Positions 49,415 to 57,830 of a DNA stretch of 64,000 nucleotides are shown here, piece after piece (position 1 is the first letter of the stretch; the number at the start of each line of letters is the position of its first letter). Origin of the DNA: Bombilactobacillus apium. GTDB lineage: Bacteria; Bacillota; Bacilli; Lactobacillales; Lactobacillaceae. The notes under the pieces were generated by a model that was not told the origin of the DNA, ran no database searches, and saw only the letters and a program-made list of their open reading frames with translations. The translations under genes and the position numbers were made by a program. Where the stretch lies: contig NZ_JABZEC010000002.1 in the NCBI RefSeq assembly GCF_013385145.1, positions 186,001-250,000 of the forward strand, in the 5' to 3' direction.

Positions 49415-50927
49415 TTATTCTTCCTTTCTCTTCAAGACTAATCAAATTGTTAATCGAATTTTGTGATGAATATTCTACTCTCTCAATATTAATACGCTGA
49501 TTATCGACCCCAAAATACATGGTTTGCATTCCTGGTATTAATGTTTTTGTAGAATATAACCCCAATTTCCCCATCCAATGACTACTTAAATTAACCGAAA
49601 ATACATCATATTTATTAGGTATACTTTTAAGTACAAATTCGTAAGCTTTTTTATCCGTATTAATAGTTTCAAAGTTGTAATGATAATTTTTATATAGTAA
49701 ATTTAAATCTACCTCTTCAGATTTTTTTATCAAAAAATCATAGGTATGCACCCTTTCTAAGGTAGCATAATATTTATAATGATCTTCCAATCTACTTACC
49801 ACCTTGGGTGGATTATCTAAGTTGGAATCATTTTGATAAATATTATGGGCCACGATTGCTTCTTTCAAGGCACCATCTATCGCAGAATTTAAATTAATAT
49901 TAGCTGCAGTACTAACATAGGTTGCAGGAAGTTCCTTTTTTGATATTATCAAGCATAAAATAGTAGGCATATTTATATCTATTCTCAAATCAAACAAATA
50001 TACTTTCTTATCAGTATTTTCAAAATCATTTATTATATCAATTTGGTATTTAGAAAGAGAACTGATCTTTATTCTCTTCAATATTATCCTTTTTAGCCAA
50101 AAAACTAGAAACGCATCTCTTTCTATGAATTCTAATAGCCCAAATAATTTCGACTCAAATAAAGATGCACCTACGGCCACTCCGTTCGAAGTTTCATTTA
50201 CTAAATCAAAATCTTCTACATGTTTAAAATTAACCATTTGTGTTGGAACAATAACTTTTTTACCATTACGCTCATCTGTCCCATCCACACAAAAAATATT
50301 TTTTGATATTAATTTGTCAAACTCTTTAGGGTATTTAATCGCAATAGTATTTGATAAACGTTCAATCTTTTCAGGATTCTCTATAGAGAAAAGCGAATAT
50401 CTTTCTAGAGCCTCCAATATTGCTTCATTTTTAGATTTTTTTACATCCAAAGATCTTCCATATCCAACTTCCAATATCCTCATCCTAGGTAAAGGGGATA
50501 TTTCCGCTCCCATGACCATGTACTCTTTCGAAAATATATCAGCGTACATATTAAAAATTACACCAAATTTATTATCGAATAGTTGACTCTCCAAATTAAA
50601 GAATTCAAGATTATTATTAATCCTAAAATTAGTGTTGATACTTTTCTCATCATCACTGTCTAATGTGTTATTCTCCAAAAACATCGGGATATTATGCCTA
50701 TGAAATTCAACATCATTCTTTATATTCTCAATGAATATATCAGTTTTAGATATTTGACCTTCCATCAATAATAATATATCGTCTTCCAGTTTATTATGCT
50801 TGGTCATATCTATTCCTTTAGATACGTAAATTCCTTTATTTCTATATAAATTATCAAATAAAAAATCCTCACAAAAGTCGATTCTTCTATTTGAAATAAA
50901 AAAACGATCTTGGTATTCTTTTATCAA
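49389..50927 (-). CDS. YcaO azoline cyclodehydratase
   Basis: 512 aa. ATP-binding YcaO motifs: KSKNEAILEALERYSLF (SxxxAxxxAxxER), GLLEFIERDAFLVFW (ExxExD type), ALKEAIVAHNIYQN. The chain ends NDAPHPFP, the C-terminal Pro-rich tail needed for azoline-forming YcaO proteins. It phosphorylates the backbone amide to close Cys/Ser/Thr into azolines on the precursor. TTG start with GGAGG, 3 bp after the RRE gene. N-terminal ~130 residues are an extension. Confidence 0.88.
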   Translation of the reverse strand: MIKEYQDRFFISNRRIDFCEDFLFDNLYRNKGIYVSKGIDMTKHNKLEDDILLLMEGQISKTDIFIENIKNDVEFHRHNIPMFLENNTLDSDDEKSINTNFRINNNLEFFNLESQLFDNKFGVIFNMYADIFSKEYMVMGAEISPLPRMRILEVGYGRSLDVKKSKNEAILEALERYSLFSIENPEKIERLSNTIAIKYPKEFDKLISKNIFCVDGTDERNGKKVIVPTQMVNFKHVEDFDLVNETSNGVAVGASLFESKLFGLLEFIERDAFLVFWLKRIILKRIKISSLSKYQIDIINDFENTDKKVYLFDLRIDINMPTILCLIISKKELPATYVSTAANINLNSAIDGALKEAIVAHNIYQNDSNLDNPPKVVSRLEDHYKYYATLERVHTYDFLIKKSEEVDLNLLYKNYHYNFETINTDKKAYEFVLKSIPNKYDVFSVNLSSHWMGKLGLYSTKTLIPGMQTMYFGVDNQRINIERVEYSSQNSINNLISLEEKGRINDAPHPFP

Positions 50928-50930
50928 GTA

Positions 50931-51824
50931 CTATTCCTCCGTAAATAGCTGCTCTTTAATATCTACTAACATTTTACTTAATGCCTCTCTATATGAAAAT
51001 CCACAAACATTTCTTTCTACCATTGAGTATCCTTTGAAATGGTATTCTATATTGTATTTATTACTATTTTTCATTACATTATATTCTAAAAAATAATTAG
51101 GATCAGTTGTCATTATATTAATCAGCTCATTTATATTACTGTAATCATATAAATCAATATTCATGTTTATATGTCCTAAGTTAAAATTTATTATTTCAAA
51201 TCTACTAGTGAGCACAAAACAATTCATATATTTACTGTACTTAGACTTACTATTGATAGCTAATATCAAAGAATAAATCTTTAATATTTTTGTTATATCA
51301 TCGTTCACAAAGTTATTTTTTTCCTTGATAGATATATGTTCTTTTAGTTTATTTAACTCTTGTTCATTACTAATAAAAGCAACTATATTATCTTCTAAAA
51401 ATGTAGTATAAAAAGTGTTTGGATATTTTCTAGGTAAATCATCTAGTAAACTAATTTTAGTTAACTCTACTGGATGTATATCTTTATAATTACAATTTAT
51501 TATATCCATGTAGTCTGTATAATTTCGGAATATATAATCATTAATCTTATTTTCTTGATACGTAGGATCGACCTCTTCGAGAGCCGATATTTTCTTCAGC
51601 AGATAAATAGTTTTTTTTATTTCTAAAATAGAAAAATCAGAACTTAAACTATCTATTAATTTATTCAAAGAGATTTTTTTCTCCGTTAATCCTATAATAC
51701 TATTAATCAGCTTCATTGAAAAAGCATCTTTTTGAAAATAAAATTCTTTTTGTTTTATTCTTATCAGCATTTTTTCGTCTATATTTTCAATAAAAAGATT
51801 GCCTTTATATTTTATATCTAACAT
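50931..51824 (-). CDS. RRE-containing leader-binding protein (TclI/Ocin-ThiF-like)
   Basis: 297 aa. Residues ~15-90 (KQKEFYFQKDAFSMKLINSI, LIDSLSSDFSILEIKKTIYL) have the winged-helix pattern of the RiPP recognition element. The rest is a degenerate E1-like domain without nucleotide loop or zinc Cys. Such proteins present the leader peptide to YcaO (TclI, TbtF). Position directly before ycaO supports this. It overlaps the elimination gene by 7 bp. Confidence 0.72.
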   Translation of the reverse strand: MLDIKYKGNLFIENIDEKMLIRIKQKEFYFQKDAFSMKLINSIIGLTEKKISLNKLIDSLSSDFSILEIKKTIYLLKKISALEEVDPTYQENKINDYIFRNYTDYMDIINCNYKDIHPVELTKISLLDDLPRKYPNTFYTTFLEDNIVAFISNEQELNKLKEHISIKEKNNFVNDDITKILKIYSLILAINSKSKYSKYMNCFVLTSRFEIINFNLGHINMNIDLYDYSNINELINIMTTDPNYFLEYNVMKNSNKYNIEYHFKGYSMVERNVCGFSYREALSKMLVDIKEQLFTEE

Positions 51825-52843
51825 TCCATTTCACCCTCAATTATTTCTACTGTAAAAAAAGCGGATTGAATACGATCAACAGTATTTAAACCTATTGATG
51901 GAAGAATCATATATGCAAGATTAACCAGCTTCCTATAGATCTGAAATTGCTCAGATCTATAGAAAGACAAGTTTCTAACTTGAAAAACATCGGAGTGAAA
52001 TCCAGAAAGATTTGAAAATCTGACCATTGCTAATACTTGAAGAATTGATGCTTTATTAGTTTTACTTTTTGAAGCTTTATTATAAAAATCTTTTAATACT
52101 GTCTGCCATTCCTTTTGCAATTTATTTAAATCGGAATCCAACGTAATATAACATCCATCCTGAGAATCAAAATTCAATTCGAATCTTTTCGATATCTTAG
52201 GATAGTCTTTTATTAATTGCTGATGTATTATCTTCATTTTTTTATTAAAACTCATAAAACCTAAATAATGAGATTTAAAAGATAAATATCCGAGTAAAGA
52301 TATATGATCCAACTGTTCACTAATAAAAATAAATAATGATGTCAAGAATACCCTTTTATCAAATCTATTGTATCTAGACAGTATACAGATAGTCTTTTCA
52401 ATTAAATATCCATTTTTAAAAAGCCATCTATTAATAGTTTCTTGATCAGATACACTTCGATACTCACCGCGTCTATTTATTCTATTTAACTCTTCTAAAT
52501 TTACGGAAAAATTATGGAACTTATTATTTGATTTAAGTCTGTTCATTTTATTGATATTTTTCATTTCTCGCATATAAATATCGTTTTCATGTAATTTACC
52601 CAAATGTTCTTTTTTAAATAATATTAGTTTATTACGTAATTCTTTTAAAATTTCACTAGTCTTTCTTTCTTCTATGTTATTGATAAAAATATTGATGACT
52701 GGGCCATTTTCAACAGTTCTAAATAGGAAAAGTTCATAGCCCTCTTTGCGATACATCTGTAATACAGGTATTAAATAGTTAATTATAAAAAAATTTTTAT
52801 ATTCTGTTTGAACATTAAGATTTATGGTGTATTTAGCTATCAT
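51818..52843 (-). CDS. Split LanB elimination-domain protein (TbtC-like)
   Basis: 341 aa. N-terminal KYTINLNVQTEYKNFFIINY, LIPVLQMYRKEGYELFLFRT and ENGPVINIFIN match the thiopeptide-type LanB C-terminal (glutamate-elimination) domain; it removes glutamate from glutamylated Ser/Thr to give Dha/Dhb. It is coded right after the glutamylation gene and overlaps it by 11 bp, the common split-LanB arrangement. Confidence 0.72.
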   Translation of the reverse strand: MIAKYTINLNVQTEYKNFFIINYLIPVLQMYRKEGYELFLFRTVENGPVINIFINNIEERKTSEILKELRNKLILFKKEHLGKLHENDIYMREMKNINKMNRLKSNNKFHNFSVNLEELNRINRRGEYRSVSDQETINRWLFKNGYLIEKTICILSRYNRFDKRVFLTSLFIFISEQLDHISLLGYLSFKSHYLGFMSFNKKMKIIHQQLIKDYPKISKRFELNFDSQDGCYITLDSDLNKLQKEWQTVLKDFYNKASKSKTNKASILQVLAMVRFSNLSGFHSDVFQVRNLSFYRSEQFQIYRKLVNLAYMILPSIGLNTVDRIQSAFFTVEIIEGEMEC

Positions 52844-55325
52844 ATATAAGTACCTCCTGCATATACTCCGGTAAATTTAGATTCTTAGGATCACATATAC
52901 TAATAATTATTTCTTCCCGACGCTTTAGTATCCTACAGAACTCCTTCCAAAGGACAATATTATCAAAATCACAAAATAATGGTTTTTCAAATTCAATACT
53001 TATAGATTTTATCCTTTTACCCTTAAATTCTTTTTTTCTTACTTTAAAAAAGAATCTCTTAGGAATTCCTTCCGTTTTAAATAATTCTAGCATCCTTAAA
53101 TATGTTTTAATATTATCATTATCAAAAACATAAGATGGTATACTTTCTATCATCCAGGACTTTCTTTCTATTAAAATATCTTTAAATACGATATTAGGGC
53201 AATATTTAACATCCTTTTTTTGACCATTAAAAATAAGTGGCGAGATTTCCGGGATAAAATTAATATTGGTAAATATTGCAGATAAAAATGCGAGATTTCC
53301 GGGATACAATGCTCTAATAAGGCTAGAAGCAATTACAGGTTTATACTTTAATTGCTCGTTTTCAGCTGTTATAAATAGATCTCCACCTGACTTAGTTATA
53401 CGATTTCTATTTAGACCATTGACGGTATGCTTATTTCCAATATAGGAATCAATAAATTCATTTACATTTCCATTAGCATTTATATATATATTAGGAAACA
53501 TTGCATAATCTGTTACATTTCCGTTAAAACCTAACGATTCATTTATATCCATATATTCAAATCCTGAATTTTGATAAAAATCATTTATTTCAGATTTATA
53601 TAAGTCCAATATGTTAGTATTTCTTATAAATCTTTTATAAAAAGATCCATAACCGGGATACACTTTATTAATTACTATCTGTCCAATATTAGATTTCTGA
53701 AAAAATAAACTAAAGCATGCAGCTGAAGATACACTACTCCTATCTATTTTTGAAGATACGCGTCTAATTATTTCAACAAGATCTATATCTTTATCAATAC
53801 TATGACGTTCCAAGTACTGTTTAAACTCCTCTTTCAAATGTAATATTTTTTTATTAGTATTAGATTTTGAAGAGAAATTTTTCCAAGGATCCGTCCAAAA
53901 CTCAGAATATTTCAAGCTAGCCTCTGTAATTATCTGTGTAAACTTACTATCACTGGTATATATTTTGTTATCTTTTATATTACTCATAAGGATAAATTCA
54001 TTTTTTATCAATTCATTAACATCAAATATAGCAAACGACTGTAGTAATTCTAGTAATTCCTCCTTTATGTCATTACTTAAACTAAATACATCGTTATCTG
54101 TTCTAACTATATTATCTCCGTATATACATAGTGATTTAGGGATCTCATTTGTATTTGAATCAATTGCAACTTCCTTATATAATTGTTGTATTTTTTCAAC
54201 TATATCTTTTGAAAAACCACCCGTGTTCAAAATTTCGAATAAGTGATCTATTTCGATAACCTTTTCTCTAAAACTATCATCTATTTTATTATTCCTTATA
54301 CTATTAATTAGACTTTCTCCAAAAGAAGAATTTAGCTTAATATTTGTCAGGGGGATTAACACCCCATATTTATATAAATTTAATATTATTTTTCTACTTT
54401 TTAACAGAGAAATTCCAAAAAAGATACTGAACTTAGAAACAGACCAGCAAGGTTCATTTGAGTTCAAAAGATTATCTATAATTTCATTATATTCAAATCT
54501 CACCAATGTATCTTTAGAATTTAAAACTTTGAAATTTGAACTAGAATTGGAAAAAACAAATATATACTTTCCATCTTTTGATATTCTTTTATTAATTATA
54601 AATGATAGATTATCAATACTTTGACCGCCTAATGCCTTATTCAAGAACGATTTAATAAAAAAAACATAATTTGGCGTATACTTATTTTTTAGTAATCTAT
54701 AATCAAACGCTGGAATACTGTCAGAACAAAATTTTACACTATTAAAGTTCAATAATGGCGAAGTCTTAACTGAACTTCTTGTTAAAATATTAACTAAAAA
54801 ACTATATTGTTTCTTTTTCGTTTTATTTTTTTGTTCGTTGAATATATATATTTTTTCAGGTATTTTTTCAGTAACTTCTTTATTCGTAAGAAAAGACGAA
54901 TTAAAAATATCACGGTTATGATGAAAACTATTAATAAGGTCATTAGTATTATTGAATAATATATAGTTATACCAATAATTTAATTTTTTCAATATATTTT
55001 TATTTTTATGGTAAAAATAATCATATTCTTTTTTTATTTTCCATCCAAAATGGTTTGAATCATTAGGCTCTCTTAATTTCAATGATATATTATGCTTTCT
55101 CATTTTCGTGAGAAGATAACTTTTATATTTAATATCATCTTGTGATTTTAAATCTAGTCTTTTAAGTGCAGAAATCTTATCATTACAGAAATTATTAAAC
55201 TCTACACAATTACTTTTAATAGCTTCGACCATATTACTGAATTTAAAGTCATACTTATTGGAAAAAAATTCTGTACTGTTTTTTTCTCTAACCACTTGTA
55301 TTGGATGGGTTTTAAAATTTATCAT
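52833..55325 (-). CDS. Glutamyl-tRNA-dependent LanB dehydratase, glutamylation domain (TbtB-like)
   Basis: About 830 aa, lantibiotic dehydratase N-terminal family. MINFKTHPIQVVREKNSTEF, a mid-region with SSKIDRSSVSSAACFSLFFQ and GQIVINKVYPGYGSFYKRFI, and KHTVNGLNRNRITKSGGDLF fit the family. It transfers glutamate from charged tRNA to Ser/Thr of the precursor. It lacks its own elimination domain, which is the next gene. Start 55325 follows GGAGGAAATC and overlaps the ABC permease gene by 14 bp. AT-rich throughout. Confidence 0.82.
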   Translation of the reverse strand: MINFKTHPIQVVREKNSTEFFSNKYDFKFSNMVEAIKSNCVEFNNFCNDKISALKRLDLKSQDDIKYKSYLLTKMRKHNISLKLREPNDSNHFGWKIKKEYDYFYHKNKNILKKLNYWYNYILFNNTNDLINSFHHNRDIFNSSFLTNKEVTEKIPEKIYIFNEQKNKTKKKQYSFLVNILTRSSVKTSPLLNFNSVKFCSDSIPAFDYRLLKNKYTPNYVFFIKSFLNKALGGQSIDNLSFIINKRISKDGKYIFVFSNSSSNFKVLNSKDTLVRFEYNEIIDNLLNSNEPCWSVSKFSIFFGISLLKSRKIILNLYKYGVLIPLTNIKLNSSFGESLINSIRNNKIDDSFREKVIEIDHLFEILNTGGFSKDIVEKIQQLYKEVAIDSNTNEIPKSLCIYGDNIVRTDNDVFSLSNDIKEELLELLQSFAIFDVNELIKNEFILMSNIKDNKIYTSDSKFTQIITEASLKYSEFWTDPWKNFSSKSNTNKKILHLKEEFKQYLERHSIDKDIDLVEIIRRVSSKIDRSSVSSAACFSLFFQKSNIGQIVINKVYPGYGSFYKRFIRNTNILDLYKSEINDFYQNSGFEYMDINESLGFNGNVTDYAMFPNIYINANGNVNEFIDSYIGNKHTVNGLNRNRITKSGGDLFITAENEQLKYKPVIASSLIRALYPGNLAFLSAIFTNINFIPEISPLIFNGQKKDVKYCPNIVFKDILIERKSWMIESIPSYVFDNDNIKTYLRMLELFKTEGIPKRFFFKVRKKEFKGKRIKSISIEFEKPLFCDFDNIVLWKEFCRILKRREEIIISICDPKNLNLPEYMQEVLIYDS

Positions 55326-56070
55326 ATGATTTCCTCCATCTAAACAGTAGTACAAGAAATAACACTAGAATAATAATCCCCAAAAAGACAAATGACTTCC
55401 ATAAACTATTTGAATATATCTCTCGGAACTTTTCATTCCAAAAGAACCTCAAAATTTTATTAGCATGATATAATGGGTTAAATTCTGCCAAGAATCTCAT
55501 CCATTTTGGCATTGTTGATAAAGGTATTGTAGCATCTGATAAAAAAAACATTGGGAAAAATAAAGTCATCATAACCATTGTATAGGTATTTACTTTTTTT
55601 ATAATTAATGCCAACAAGACACCTATCCCTAATGAAAATACCGTAAAAAGGATATATATTCCCATAAAAGGTAGTTTTTCGATTCCTATTGCTACACCAA
55701 ATACAAACTTAGCAACCAGAATAATTAATAAAAATCCAATAATCGCTACTATAGAAGCTTTAAGTAAGATCACTGATATGAAGCGTATCAAACTTATCGG
55801 TGTAACACGGATACGTTTGTATATTCCCTTTTCTTTATCAGCCACAACTTGGTTTCCCACACTAAAAACACTAGAAGAAAACAAAATAAGCATACAGAAA
55901 CTGGGAATATAAACAGTAAAGAAGTCTATTCCTCCATACTTCATATTAGAATACATGCTACCAAAGAAGTAAAAGCTAGCCACTGGCATCACTAGGCTAA
56001 ATAGTAAATATAATGGCTGTCTTGCATAAAGCCTAAGTTCAATATTCAGTTGTTTTAAAAAACTATTCAT
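55312..56070 (-). CDS. ABC-2 type transporter permease (thiopeptide export/immunity)
   Basis: 252 aa with six hydrophobic segments and the ABC-2 loop VADKEKGIYKRIRVTPISLI after helix 2. Pairs with the ATPase encoded upstream (4-bp ATGA overlap). Probably exports the thiopeptide and gives self-protection; no other immunity gene is seen. Confidence 0.85.
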   Translation of the reverse strand: MNSFLKQLNIELRLYARQPLYLLFSLVMPVASFYFFGSMYSNMKYGGIDFFTVYIPSFCMLILFSSSVFSVGNQVVADKEKGIYKRIRVTPISLIRFISVILLKASIVAIIGFLLIILVAKFVFGVAIGIEKLPFMGIYILFTVFSLGIGVLLALIIKKVNTYTMVMMTLFFPMFFLSDATIPLSTMPKWMRFLAEFNPLYHANKILRFFWNEKFREIYSNSLWKSFVFLGIIILVLFLVLLFRWRKSYDKF

Positions 56071-56762
56071 TTACTCTCTTCCTCGCTCTCATTAATTTGA
56101 ATATATAATTCATCTAAACTCATACTATTAGAATTTACTATGTCTTTCGTATAACCTTTTAGAACAATACTGCCATTTTTTAGCATAATAAGATAATCAC
56201 AATTTTTTTCGACTTCATCCATATAATGAGATGAAATCACCGTTGTTGTTTTTTCAGTCACTGAATTAATTAGTTTCCATAAATCTCTTCTTGCTAACGG
56301 ATCCAATCCTGTAGTAGGTTCATCAAGTATTAGAAAAGATGGATTATTAACAAGAGCAATCGCAATATTGACTCTTTGTTTCATTCCACCAGACAAGTTT
56401 CTATAGAATTCATTTCTAAATTTATCTATCTTTGTTTTTTTTTCTAGTTGTAAAATATCCACATTTTGTGGATAAAATGATGCAAATAGCGATAATAACT
56501 CTCCTACTTTAGCATCAGAATAGAATTCATTGTCCTGCAATACTACTCCCAAATCGGCCTTGAATTTTCTATTTTGAGTATAACTAAGGGATCCCATATC
56601 GCTTTTTTTCAATCCAGCCATTATTTCTAAAATAGTTGTTTTACCAGAACCATTATGACCGATTAATCCAATAATTTTATTTTCCGGTAATTCAAAAGAT
56701 ATATTATTTAAAGCAAAAAAATCATCATACTTTTTTGTTATATTTTTTGCTATTACTTTCAT
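56067..56762 (-). CDS. ABC transporter ATP-binding protein (thiopeptide export/immunity)
   Basis: 231 aa. Walker A GLIGHNGSGKTTILEIM, signature NLSGGMKQRVNIAIAL, Walker B FLILDEPTTGLDPLA, switch His in ISSHYMDEVEKN. CcmA/NatA-type drug exporter ATPase. AAGGAG before ATG. It follows the precursor gene after a terminator-like hairpin. Confidence 0.87.
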   Translation of the reverse strand: MKVIAKNITKKYDDFFALNNISFELPENKIIGLIGHNGSGKTTILEIMAGLKKSDMGSLSYTQNRKFKADLGVVLQDNEFYSDAKVGELLSLFASFYPQNVDILQLEKKTKIDKFRNEFYRNLSGGMKQRVNIAIALVNNPSFLILDEPTTGLDPLARRDLWKLINSVTEKTTTVISSHYMDEVEKNCDYLIMLKNGSIVLKGYTKDIVNSNSMSLDELYIQINESEEESK

Positions 56763-56872
56763 AATTGGCGTCTCCTTGTATTGTTAAAATTAGTCCTTAT
56801 ACTACTCTGATTAAAAATTTATTCTTATGAATAAGCCAATTATCTGGTTTGACTTATTACCACACGATTTAT

Positions 56873-56923
56873 AAAAAACCTGATGAAAGTTTTCTAACTG
56901 GATTTCCAGTATCAATCATCAGG
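56873..56923 (-). terminator. Terminator/attenuator between the precursor and the biosynthetic genes
   Basis: On the minus strand CCTGATGA pairs with TCATCAGG, with an inner CTGG/CCAG hairpin, followed by T6. It lies 34 bp after the precursor stop. Partial readthrough would give much precursor and little enzyme, a common RiPP arrangement. Confidence 0.75.
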
Positions 56924-56956
56924 ACGGGTGATAAGCATAACAATATACTTTACAAA

Positions 56957-57151
56957 TTAAATATGGAAATGCACACTACAACAAGATGTAGATGCACAAC
57001 AAGAACAACTATTACATGATGAAATACCGCTTGAAGCTGCACTCTCAGATAGTGTAATTGCTTCATCAACTTCGATTAATTCAACATTATCAAATAAACT
57101 ATCAATCTCACTATAACTTTCTACCACTGAATTATCTTTATTAGTTTTCAT
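56957..57151 (-). CDS. Thiopeptide precursor peptide, lactazole-like core
   Basis: 64 aa. ATG at 57151 follows GGGGGAG. Leader 1-44 is acidic (LFDNVELIEVDEAITLSES), as in thiopeptide leaders. Proposed core 45-64: SCNSCSCCASTSCCSVHFHI, six Cys and five Ser/Thr in 15 residues. Aligned to lactazole A core (from memory SWGSCSCQASSSCAQPQDM), Ser1, Ser4, Cys5, Ser6, Cys7, Ala9, Ser10, Ser12 and Cys13 coincide and Thr11 replaces Ser11. This predicts a pyridine from Ser1 and Ser12, (methyl)oxazole at 11 and thiazoles at Cys. The SVHFHI tail is unlike known members. Alternative: Ser44 as residue 1 (larger ring). Confidence 0.85.
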   Translation of the reverse strand: MKTNKDNSVVESYSEIDSLFDNVELIEVDEAITLSESAASSGISSCNSCSCCASTSCCSVHFHI

Positions 57152-57247
57152 ATACTTCTCCCCCTTTAGTTCACCCATCCAAACAATTATCAATTTCATC
57201 AGATTACAGATATAACTGCCTTTGTAATATACAATTTTAATTTAAAA

Positions 57248-57275
57248 ATATTATGAAACAGTTCTAATTGGTCAA
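57248..57275 (-). promoter_or_regulatory. Predicted promoter of the thiopeptide precursor
   Basis: TTGACC (57270-57275) and TAATAT (57248-57253) with a 16-bp spacer, about 95 bp before the ATG. No clear LytTR direct repeat is seen beside it. Confidence 0.5.
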
Positions 57276-57419
57276 TAATCGGTTCCAAAATAACATTCTT
57301 CATTAATCTTATACATAATTCTCACTTTAAAAACCAAAATCATCTAATTTATTAGTTCTCCAAACTCTATTATTAGGACAGATTATAGGTTTAATCTGAA
57401 TAGACCCTAAAAACTTCAA

Positions 57420-57690
57420 TGGTGATTTCCCCTTTTTCTGTTATCTTTCTCCTAAGTCTGGGATCTCTTGGACTGAATAATCTAGTTGACCTTGAACTAA
57501 CCAGTTATAGATGGAAGCTATGGCCAAACCCAGATGATGATCAACCTGTTCTAATGGCCAAGTTAGTCGTAAGCGATGTTTTACTAATTGTTTACATTAT
57601 GGTAACTACTATCGCAAAGGAATTATTCTGATTTTTTAGATCACATTAGTATTCGGGTTAATTATAAAATCTACCATTAGTTAACGGAGT
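57420..57690 (-). mobile_element. IS30-family relic upstream of the thiopeptide cluster
   Basis: The minus strand reads LTWPLEQVDHHLGLAIASIY and then GQLDYSVQEIPDLGER, the same protein text as the relic at 41203 (LTWSPEQVAYHLG...). The IS30 left end (AATTCCTTTGCGATAGTAGT, 57603-57622) precedes it, but the intervening HTH is deleted. Degraded and inactive. Confidence 0.65.
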
Positions 57691-57830
57691 ATGCTCTAGT
57701 TTCATTTTTTAAGCCCTCTCACATTGATTTATTCTCTATAAATTAATAGTTCAAAAGTTTATACTAATAAATATCCCCTAGTTAAGTGGGATAGAAAAAA
57801 TCACTTTATATAATTTGAGGGGTAGCTTTC

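Noticed and set aside
56957-57151. Micrococcin/lactocillin-type 26-membered thiopeptide
   Set aside because: Ser1-Ser10 ring closure would need an azole-forming residue before Ser10; here residue 9 is Ala, and the pattern fits the lactazole spacing better.
45678-57151. Lantibiotic (class I lanthipeptide) cluster
   Set aside because: LanB-like genes are present but there is no LanC cyclase; YcaO, SagB and pyridine synthase genes point to a thiopeptide.
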